This document shows, in pieces, positions 57,596 through 64,000 of a stretch of DNA of 64,000 nucleotides (positions within the stretch are counted from its first letter, which is position 1; each line of letters begins with the position of its first letter). The stretch is from Vogesella sp. LIG4 (GTDB lineage: Bacteria > Pseudomonadota > Gammaproteobacteria > Burkholderiales > Chromobacteriaceae): positions 3,798,151 to 3,862,150 of the forward strand of contig NZ_LT607802.1 of the NCBI RefSeq assembly GCF_900090205.1, given 5' to 3'. The notes under the pieces are model-generated. The model had not been told where the DNA came from. It saw nothing but the letters and a program-made list of their open reading frames with translations, and did no database searches. The translations under genes and the position numbers were made by a program.

Positions 57596-59092
57596 ATGAC
57601 CCTGCACGACCTGTCGTACTGGCAACAACGCGCCGCCGCCCTGCGCCCGCGCTGCCAGGCGTTTATCAACGGTCAGTTCGTTCCGGCCGCAGACGGCCGC
57701 ACCTTCCCCGATATCAGCCCGATCAATGGCCAGTCGCTGGGCGACATCGCCCGCTGTGGCGAGGCCGACGTGAACCAGGCCGTGCTGGCCGCCCGCGCCA
57801 GCTTCGAAGCCGGCGTGTGGTCGCGCTGCCACCCGCGCGAGCGCAAGGCCGTGCTGCAAAGGTTGGCCGCACTGATCCGTGACAACGCCGATGAACTGGC
57901 GCTGCTGGACTGCCTGGACATGGGCAAGCCGATCGCCGATGCCCGCACCATCGACGTGCCGGGCACCGCTGCCGTATTCGACTGGTACGCCGAAGCCGCC
58001 GACAAGCTGTACGACGAAGTGGCCCCCACCGCCAGCGACGCACTGGCGCTGATCACCCGCGAGCCGGTGGGCGTGGTGGCCGCGGTGATTCCGTGGAACT
58101 TCCCGCTGGACATGGCGGCGTGGAAGCTGGCACCGGCGCTGATCGCCGGCAACAGCGTGATCCTGAAGCCGGCCGAGCAGTCACCGCTGTCCGCGCTGCG
58201 CCTGGCCGAACTGGCCCAGGAAGCCGGCCTGCCGGACGGCGTGCTCAACGTGCTGCCGGGCTACGGCGAAGAAGTGGGCCGCCCGCTGGGCCTGCACCAG
58301 GACATCGACTGCCTGAGCTTCACCGGCTCCACCGAGGTGGGCAAATACTTCCTGCGCTACGCCTCGGAATCCAACATGAAGATGGTGTGGCTGGAGTGCG
58401 GCGGCAAGAGCCCGAACCTGGTGTTCGAAGACAGCGACCTGGACGCCGCCGCGCAGCGCGCCGCCTTCGGCATCTTCTTCAACCAGGGCCAGGTGTGCTC
58501 GGCCAACTCGCGCCTGCTGCTGCAGCGCTCGATCAAGGATGCCTTCCTGCAGAAGCTGCTCAAACAAGTGGACGCGCTGCAGCCGGGCAACCCGCTGGAC
58601 CCGGCCACCCGCACCGGCACCATCGTCGACACCCGCCAGGCCGAACGCATCATGGGCTTCGTGGAGACCGCCCGTAGCGAAGGCGCCAGCCTGCTGTGCG
58701 GCGGCGAGCGCGCCAGCATCAATGGCAGCGACTGCTACATCCGCCCCACCATCTTCAGCGATGTCACCCCGGACATGACGCTGGCGCGCGAAGAAGTATT
58801 CGGCCCGGTACTGGCGGTAATGACCTTCGATACCGAGGCCGAAGCCGTGGCGCTGGCCAACGACAGCATCTACGGTTTGGCCGCGTCCGTTTGGACCAAC
58901 GACCTGTCGCGCGCCCACCGCGTGGCGCGCCAGCTGCGCGCCGGCACCGTGTCGGTCAACACCGTCGATGCACTCGACCCAGGCATCCCGTTCGGCGGCT
59001 ACAAGCAATCCGGCTTCGGCCGCGACCTGTCGCTGCACGCCGTCGACAAGTTCACCCAACTCAAAACCACCTGGCTGCAGTTCCGCAGCTAA
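57596..59092 (+). CDS. puuC: Aldehyde dehydrogenase, PuuC/KauB-type (gamma-glutamyl-gamma-aminobutyraldehyde or aminobutyraldehyde dehydrogenase)
   Basis: 498 residues. VVAAVIPWNFPLDMAAWKLAPALIAGNSVILKPAEQSPLSAL (cofactor site), LSFTGSTEVGKYF, WLECGGKSPNLVF (active-site Glu) and FNQGQVCSANSRLL (catalytic Cys). The overall pattern is that of PuuC, which oxidises aldehydes made by polyamine transamination or glutamylation. It is followed by a polyamine-type aminotransferase and a polyamine transporter, so 4-aminobutyraldehyde is a likely substrate. ATG 57596 has CGGAG well placed. Confidence 0.85.
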   Translation: MTLHDLSYWQQRAAALRPRCQAFINGQFVPAADGRTFPDISPINGQSLGDIARCGEADVNQAVLAARASFEAGVWSRCHPRERKAVLQRLAALIRDNADELALLDCLDMGKPIADARTIDVPGTAAVFDWYAEAADKLYDEVAPTASDALALITREPVGVVAAVIPWNFPLDMAAWKLAPALIAGNSVILKPAEQSPLSALRLAELAQEAGLPDGVLNVLPGYGEEVGRPLGLHQDIDCLSFTGSTEVGKYFLRYASESNMKMVWLECGGKSPNLVFEDSDLDAAAQRAAFGIFFNQGQVCSANSRLLLQRSIKDAFLQKLLKQVDALQPGNPLDPATRTGTIVDTRQAERIMGFVETARSEGASLLCGGERASINGSDCYIRPTIFSDVTPDMTLAREEVFGPVLAVMTFDTEAEAVALANDSIYGLAASVWTNDLSRAHRVARQLRAGTVSVNTVDALDPGIPFGGYKQSGFGRDLSLHAVDKFTQLKTTWLQFRS

Positions 59093-59115
59093 GGCACAGC
59101 ACCCGGAGAATCATC

Positions 59116-60495
59116 ATGAGTCAGCAAGCCAAGCCGGCCACCCAACGCTACCAGGCCATCGACGCCGCCCACCACATCAATGCCTTCCTCGACCAGAAGG
59201 CGCTGAACCAGGAAGGCCCGCGCGTGATGGCCAGAGGCCAGGGCGTCTACCTGTGGGACACCGAGGGCAACAAGTACCTGGACGGCATGTCCGGCCTGTG
59301 GTGCACCAACGTCGGCTACGGCCGCCAGGATCTGATCGCTGCCGCCACCAAGCAGCTGGAACAGCTCAGCTACTACAACGTGTTCTTCCACACCACCCAC
59401 CCGGCGGTGAACGAGCTGACCGAGCGGCTGTTTTCCCTGCTGCCGGGCGACTACAGCCACGTGGTGTACACCAACTCCGGCTCGGAATCCAACGAGCTGT
59501 TGATCCGCACCGTGCGCCGCTACTGGGATGTGGTGGGCAAGCCGACCAAGAAGATCTTCATCGGCCGCCACAACGGCTACCACGGTTCCACCGTGGGCAG
59601 CGCCAGCCTGGGTGGCATGAAGTTCATGCACGAGATGGGCGACCTGCCGATTCCGAACGTGGTGCATATCGGCGAGCCGTACTGGTTTGCCCATGGCGGC
59701 AACCTGAGCCCGGCGGAATTCGGCCGCAAGTGCGCACAGGAGCTGGAGGACAAGATTCTGGAACTGGGCGCCGACAACGTGGCCGCCTTCGTGGCCGAGC
59801 CGTTCCAGGGTGCCGGCGGCATGATCTTCCCGCCGGAGAGCTACTGGCCGGAAATCCAGCGCATCTGCCGCCAGTACGACGTACTGCTGTGCGCCGACGA
59901 AGTGATCGGCGGCTTTGGCCGCACCGGCGAATGGTTCGCCAGCCAGCACTTCGGCTTCCAGCCGGACACCCTCAGCATCGCCAAGGGCCTCACCTCCGGC
60001 TACATCCCGATGGGCGGCCTGGTGCTGTCGCGCCGCATGGGCGAGGCACTGGTGGAACACGGCGGCGTGTTCGCCCACGGCCTCACCTACTCCGGCCACC
60101 CGGTAGCCGCCGCGGTAGCACTGGCCAACCTGGACGCGCTGCAGCGTGAAGGCATCGTTGATCGCGTCAAGAGCGACACCGGCCCCTACCTGCAAAAGTG
60201 CCTGCGCGAAGTGTTCGACAAGCACCCGCTGGTGGGCGAAATCCAGGGCACCGGCCTGGTGGCCGCGCTGCAGTTCTGCCAGGACAAGACCACCCGCCAG
60301 CGCTTTGCCAACGAGTCCGACATCACCTGGCGCTGCCGCACCATCGGCTTCGAGGAGGGCGTGATCATCCGCTCCACCCTGGGCCGCATGATCATGGCGC
60401 CGGCACTGGTGATCACCCGCAGCGAAATCGACGAGCTGATCGACAAGACCCGTATCGCCGTGGACCGCACCGCGGCAGAGATCGGCGTGAAGTAA
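59116..60495 (+). CDS. spuC: Polyamine:pyruvate aminotransferase (SpuC-like)
   Basis: 459-residue class III PLP aminotransferase. GVYLWDTEGNKYLDGMSGLWCTNVGYGR is the signature of the putrescine/polyamine and omega-amino acid group; YTNSGSESNELLIRTVRRYW, FVAEPFQGAGGMIFPPESYW, LCADEVIGGFGRTG (PLP Asp) and SIAKGLTSGYIPMGGLVLS (Schiff-base Lys) follow. It would move an amino group from putrescine or another diamine to pyruvate and make the aldehyde for the preceding enzyme. It starts 23 bases after puuC with CGGAG upstream. Confidence 0.87.
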   Translation: MSQQAKPATQRYQAIDAAHHINAFLDQKALNQEGPRVMARGQGVYLWDTEGNKYLDGMSGLWCTNVGYGRQDLIAAATKQLEQLSYYNVFFHTTHPAVNELTERLFSLLPGDYSHVVYTNSGSESNELLIRTVRRYWDVVGKPTKKIFIGRHNGYHGSTVGSASLGGMKFMHEMGDLPIPNVVHIGEPYWFAHGGNLSPAEFGRKCAQELEDKILELGADNVAAFVAEPFQGAGGMIFPPESYWPEIQRICRQYDVLLCADEVIGGFGRTGEWFASQHFGFQPDTLSIAKGLTSGYIPMGGLVLSRRMGEALVEHGGVFAHGLTYSGHPVAAAVALANLDALQREGIVDRVKSDTGPYLQKCLREVFDKHPLVGEIQGTGLVAALQFCQDKTTRQRFANESDITWRCRTIGFEEGVIIRSTLGRMIMAPALVITRSEIDELIDKTRIAVDRTAAEIGVK

Positions 60496-60502
60496 ACAGG
60501 CC

Positions 60503-60539
60503 GGGCCGGGCAGCCCCCAGCAGCATTCCCGCCCGGCCC
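60503..60539 (+). repeat. Intercistronic hairpin between spuC and the binding-protein gene
   Basis: GGGCCGGGC pairs with GCCCGGCCC across a 19-base loop. No T-run follows. Strong hairpins at this spot often protect the upstream mRNA and allow a different level of the binding protein. Confidence 0.5.
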
Positions 60540-60587
60540 GCCCTGCCCCACAAAGCCAATAGCACAGCTACAACAGGAGAGAACGCC

Positions 60588-61673
60588 ATGCGCACACCCA
60601 CCATCATTGCCGCCAGCCTGCTACTCGCCGCGGCCACCTCCAGCCAGGCCGAGACCCTCAACATCTACAACTGGTCCGACTACATCGGCCCCAACACGGT
60701 AAAGAATTTCGAGACGCAAAGCGGCATCAAGATCAAATACGATGTCTACGACAGCGATGACACCCTGCAGGGCAAGCTGCTCACCGGCAAGGCCGGCTAC
60801 GACATCGTGGTGCCGACCTCCAACTACCTGGGCCGCCAGGCAGCCGCCGGCATCTACCTCAAGCTCGACCGCAGCAAGATTCCCAACTGGAACAACCTCG
60901 ACAAGACGCTGATGAAGCTGGTCGAAAGCGCCGACCCGGGCAACAAGTACGGCGTGCCGTATGCCTGGTTTACCGATGGCCTGGGTTACAACGTCAACAA
61001 GGTGAACGCCGCGCTGGGCGCCAATGCCCCGCTGGACAGCTGGGACATCATGTTCAAGCCGGAATACCTCTCCAAGCTGAAGAGTTGCGGTGTGTCGGTG
61101 CTGGATTCCCCCACCGACGTATTCGCCGCCACCCTGCACTACCTGGGCAAAAACCCGAACAGCACCAACCCGGCCGACTACCAGGCCGCGTTCCAGACCC
61201 TGAAGACGATTCGCCCCCACATCACCCAGTTCAACTCCTCCGGCTACATCAATGACCTGGCCAACGCCGACGTCTGCTTCGCCTTCGGCTGGTCCGGCGA
61301 CATCAACATCGCCAAGCGTCGCGCCGCCGAAGCCGGCAAGAGCTACAAGATCCAGTACGTGATTCCGAAGAGCGGCGCGCCGCTGTCGGTGGACCTGATG
61401 GCCATTCCCAAGGACGCGCCCAACCCGGAAGCCGCCCACAAGTGGATGAACTACATCCTCAGCCCGCAGGTCGGCGCCGACATCACCAACAAGGTGTTCT
61501 ACCCCACAGCCACCGTACCGGCCCGCAGCTACATGCTGCCGATGATCGCCAACGACAGCACCATCTTCCCGCCTGAATCGGTCATGAAGACCCTCTTCCT
61601 GCTCAAACCGCTGCCACCGGAAATCCTGCGCCTGGAAAACCGGCTGTGGGTACAACTGAAAACCGGCCACTAA
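60588..61673 (+). CDS. potF: Periplasmic polyamine-binding protein (PotF/SpuD type)
   Basis: 361 residues with signal peptide MRTPTIIAASLLLAAATSSQA. The mature protein begins ETLNIYNWSDYIGPNTVKNFETQSGIKIKYDVYDSDDTLQGKLL, which is the PotF/PotD signature (YNWSDYI). GYDIVVPTSNYLGRQ, YAWFTDGLGYN, and FAFGWSGDI with the tryptophan and aspartate region that contacts polyamines are present. CAGGAGAG precedes the ATG. It is the first gene of the transport unit and delivers putrescine or spermidine to the permease. Confidence 0.92.
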   Translation: MRTPTIIAASLLLAAATSSQAETLNIYNWSDYIGPNTVKNFETQSGIKIKYDVYDSDDTLQGKLLTGKAGYDIVVPTSNYLGRQAAAGIYLKLDRSKIPNWNNLDKTLMKLVESADPGNKYGVPYAWFTDGLGYNVNKVNAALGANAPLDSWDIMFKPEYLSKLKSCGVSVLDSPTDVFAATLHYLGKNPNSTNPADYQAAFQTLKTIRPHITQFNSSGYINDLANADVCFAFGWSGDINIAKRRAAEAGKSYKIQYVIPKSGAPLSVDLMAIPKDAPNPEAAHKWMNYILSPQVGADITNKVFYPTATVPARSYMLPMIANDSTIFPPESVMKTLFLLKPLPPEILRLENRLWVQLKTGH

Positions 61674-61780
61674 GCCACGCCAAGCCAAGCCATTGCGCCA
61701 CATCCGGGCCCCTGCCAGCGGCAGGCCGGCCCCGGGTGCGGCCAACCTCATTTCAGCCATTCAATATTGAAGAGAAAATC

Positions 61781-62917
61781 ATGAGCAAAGCCATGAGTCG
61801 TTTGGAGCAGGATGCCATCCGTGGCGCCAAGACCGGTTTTATCGAAGTCATCGATGTGGTCAAGAAGTTCGGCGACGCGACTGCCGTCAATCATGTGAGC
61901 CTGAGCGTGGCCAAGAACGAGCTGTTCGCTCTGCTGGGGAGCTCGGGGTGCGGTAAATCCACCCTGCTGCGCATCCTCGCCGGCTTCGAAACCGCCACCT
62001 CCGGCCGCGTGCTGATCGATGGCGACGATCTGGCCAAGATCCCGCCCTACAAGCGCCCGGTCAACATGATGTTCCAGTCCTACGCGCTGTTCCCGCACAT
62101 GAGCGTGGAAAGCAACGTCGCGTTCGGCCTGAAACAGGAAGGCGTGCCGAAGAACGAAATCCAGGAACGCGTCGACAACGCACTGGAACTGGTGCAGATG
62201 CGCAAGTTCGCCAAGCGCAAGCCGCACCAGCTGTCCGGCGGCCAGCAACAGCGCGTGGCGCTGGCGCGCAGCCTGGTGAAACGTCCCAAGCTGCTGCTGC
62301 TGGACGAACCGATGTCGGCACTGGACAAAAAAATCCGCCAGGCCACCCAGATGGAACTGGTGAACATCATCGAGCAAGTGGACGTGACCTGTGTGATGGT
62401 GACCCACGACCAGGAAGAAGCCATGACCATGGCCAGCCGCCTGGCGGTGATGAACGAGGGCAAGATCATCCAGATCGGCACCCCGCACGAAGTGTACGAA
62501 TACCCGAACTGCCGCTTCTCCGCCGAATTCATCGGCTCCACCAACCTGTTCAAGGGCCGCGTGGTGGAAGACGAGCGCGACCACGTGTACGTGGAAACCG
62601 ATGACATGCCCAACCGCCTGTACATCAACCACGGCATCACCGGCCCGCAGGGCATGGAAGTGAGCGTGTCGGTACGCCCGGAACGCATCCAGGTCGCCCG
62701 CAGCAAGCCGGACACCCCGTACAACTGGGCACAGGGCGTGGTGAGCAACCTGGCCTACATGGGCAGCTACACCCTGTTCCACGTCACCCTGGAAAATGGC
62801 AAGGTGGTGATGGCCAATATGCCTAGCCTGGCGCTGCTGCGCGACGATGCCCCGTCCTACGGCGACGAAGTGTTCGTCAGCTGGGCCGAATCCAGTTCCG
62901 TGGTGCTGACAAAATGA
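61781..62917 (+). CDS. potG: Polyamine ABC transporter ATP-binding protein (PotA/PotG)
   Basis: 378 residues. Walker A GSSGCGKSTLLRILAGFE, Q-loop MMFQSYALFPHMSVESNVAFGLKQE, signature LSGGQQQRVALARSLV, Walker B LLLLDEPMSALDKKIR and MVTHDQEEAMTMASR; a TOBE-type domain follows (about 290-375: SVSVRPERIQVARSKP). PotG is favoured over PotA because the system has a PotF-type binding protein. The ATG has an AGAG site upstream. An exact 11-mer copy lies in the short gap before it (61737-61747). Confidence 0.9.
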   Translation: MSKAMSRLEQDAIRGAKTGFIEVIDVVKKFGDATAVNHVSLSVAKNELFALLGSSGCGKSTLLRILAGFETATSGRVLIDGDDLAKIPPYKRPVNMMFQSYALFPHMSVESNVAFGLKQEGVPKNEIQERVDNALELVQMRKFAKRKPHQLSGGQQQRVALARSLVKRPKLLLLDEPMSALDKKIRQATQMELVNIIEQVDVTCVMVTHDQEEAMTMASRLAVMNEGKIIQIGTPHEVYEYPNCRFSAEFIGSTNLFKGRVVEDERDHVYVETDDMPNRLYINHGITGPQGMEVSVSVRPERIQVARSKPDTPYNWAQGVVSNLAYMGSYTLFHVTLENGKVVMANMPSLALLRDDAPSYGDEVFVSWAESSSVVLTK

Positions 62918-63822
62918 ACAAGTTGCTCAAACGCTGGCTGCCTTCGGGCCGCACGGGGGTGGTCGCGTTCCCCTTTGTCTTCCTGCTGATCTTCTTCCTG
63001 GTGCCGTTCCTGCTGGTGCTGACCATCAGCTTTGCCCAGCTGCGCCTGGGGGTACCGCCGTATACCAGCCTGCTGGACATCCAGGACAACATCGTCAAGA
63101 TCACGCTGAGCCTGGATCACTACCTGTTCATGCTGCATGACGACCTGTACTTGGCCACCTATCTGTCGTCGGTGAAGATGGCCGTCGTCTCCACCCTGCT
63201 GTGCCTGCTGATCGGCTACCCGATGGCGTACTACATCGCCCGCGCCTCGGAATCCAACCGCAACACGCTGATGATGATGGTGATGCTGCCGTTCTGGACT
63301 TCCTACCTGATCCGCGTCTACGCCTGGATCGGCATCCTGAAGAACGACGGCTTCCTCAACCAGTTCCTGATGTGGCTGGGGGTGATCCACGAGCCGCTGC
63401 GCATCTATCACACCAACTGGGGTGTGTATATCGGCATGGTGTTCTCCTACCTGCCGTTCATGATCATGCCGCTGTACGCCCACCTGGTGAAAATGGACCT
63501 GCGCCTCTTGGAAGCGGCCTACGACCTGGGCGCCAAGCCGTGGAAGGCCTTCCTGCAGGTGACCCTGCCGCTGTCCAAGAACGGCATCATCGCCGGCAGC
63601 CTGCTGGTGTTCATCCCGTCGGTGGGCGAGTACGTGATTCCGGAACTGCTGGGCGGCTCCGACACGCTGATGATCGGCCGCGTGATGTGGGAAGAGTTCT
63701 TCAATAACGTCGACTGGCCGATGGCGTCCGCCGTGACCTGCGCGATGGTGCTGCTGCTGTTGCTGCCGATGGCACTGTTCCAGCACTACCAGGTGAAAGA
63801 AATGGAAGGGGATCACCAATGA
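62914..63822 (+). CDS. potH: Polyamine ABC transporter permease (PotH type)
   Basis: 302 residues with about six membrane helices. MNKLLKRWLPSGRTGVVAFPFVFLLIFFLVPFLLVLTISFAQ, LPFWTSYLIRVYAWIGIL and the coupling loop EAAYDLGAKPWKAFLQVTLPLSKNGI are PotH signatures. The ATG overlaps the ATPase stop (ATGA), and its own stop overlaps the next permease start (ATGA). Confidence 0.93.
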   Translation: MNKLLKRWLPSGRTGVVAFPFVFLLIFFLVPFLLVLTISFAQLRLGVPPYTSLLDIQDNIVKITLSLDHYLFMLHDDLYLATYLSSVKMAVVSTLLCLLIGYPMAYYIARASESNRNTLMMMVMLPFWTSYLIRVYAWIGILKNDGFLNQFLMWLGVIHEPLRIYHTNWGVYIGMVFSYLPFMIMPLYAHLVKMDLRLLEAAYDLGAKPWKAFLQVTLPLSKNGIIAGSLLVFIPSVGEYVIPELLGGSDTLMIGRVMWEEFFNNVDWPMASAVTCAMVLLLLLPMALFQHYQVKEMEGDHQ

Positions 63823-64000
63823 TCAAGCCGAGCAAACCGCTGTCCTACACCGTGCTCGGGCTGGGCTACGCATTCCTGTATCTGCCCATCGTCCTGCTGG
63901 TGCTGTACTCGTTCAACGAATCGAAACTGGTCACCGTGTGGTCCGGCTTCTCCACCAAGTGGTACGCCGCGCTGCTCAATGACGACGAACTGCTGAGCGC
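63819..64000 (+). CDS. potI: Polyamine ABC transporter permease (PotI type), 3' truncated by window end
   Basis: Only the first 60 residues are visible: MIKPSKPLSYTVLGLGYAFLYLPIVLLVLYSFNESKLVTVWSGFSTKWY. The LPIVLLVLYSFNES segment followed by VWxGFSTKWY is the standard PotI/PotC start. It is coupled to potH through a four-base overlap. Confidence 0.9.
   Translation, partial: MIKPSKPLSYTVLGLGYAFLYLPIVLLVLYSFNESKLVTVWSGFSTKWYAALLNDDELLS

Overview
The window is about 64 kb of GC-rich DNA (roughly 62-66% by eye) from a motile, Gram-negative, respiratory bacterium. The gene set (aruFG-type arginine succinyltransferase, CheD-containing chemotaxis operon, DNR/NnrS nitric oxide genes, LivFGMH, thiamine ABC operon with a TPP riboswitch, polyamine uptake genes) suggests a betaproteobacterium, most likely Chromobacteriaceae/Neisseriales. 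The family assignment is an inference from gene content only.

Layout. 1-2.3 kb: end of a valine-degradation cluster (3-hydroxyisobutyryl-CoA hydrolase, mmsB) and a small VOC protein. 2.7-6.1 kb: RhlE RNA helicase, then a CinA-type protein and a YdcF protein on the minus strand. 6.2-9.7 kb: livHMGF branched-chain amino acid transporter (minus). 10.2-16.4 kb: arginine succinyltransferase pathway astC-aruF-aruG-astD-astB (minus), coupled by 4-base start/stop overlaps. 16.6-18.5 kb: divergent DNR-like regulator and nnrS with a DNR-type box between. 18.6-24 kb: response regulator, Gfo/Idh/MocA oxidoreductase, gmhA and a chemoreceptor, with a 423-bp IS4-like miniature element inserted in the terminator between the oxidoreductase and gmhA. 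24.2-28.4 kb: TPP-riboswitch operon thiB-GNAT-thiP-thiQ (minus). 28.5-31.1 kb: DUF1800/DUF1501 pair.

31.5-38.1 kb: tRNA-Thr(TGT) followed by a decayed integrated element. It holds a frameshifted tyrosine integrase, a DUF4224 protein, a phage-type protein, a frameshifted cytosine methyltransferase, an AT-rich acyltransferase of O-antigen-modifying type, a coiled-coil gene cut by an amber codon, and a fusion of a phage regulator-like region with an FtsK-gamma winged helix whose N-terminus is frameshifted at a run of nine G. 38.1-40.1 kb: marR plus a DHA2-family efflux pump.

40.1-55.5 kb: a large chemotaxis operon on the minus strand, in transcription order mcp, cheY, STAS protein, cheA, mcp, cheW, mcp, cheW, cheR, cheD, cheB, a REC-EAL c-di-GMP phosphodiesterase and a hybrid histidine kinase. 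The cheW-mcp unit is tandemly duplicated. 55.6-57.4 kb: two LuxR-type regulators. 57.6-64 kb: polyamine catabolism and uptake (aldehyde dehydrogenase, aminotransferase, potF-type binding protein, ATPase, permease, start of a second permease).

The most striking signal is not a gene. The 11-mer GGTTGGCCGCA (reverse complement TGCGGCCAACC) occurs 26 times exactly and at least 18 more times with only an end base changed. It is balanced between strands, lies in many reading frames and in intergenic gaps, and is missing from the foreign island. Its density (about one per 1.5 kb) is that of a DNA uptake sequence, but it lacks the CTG core of the Neisseriaceae uptake sequences I know.
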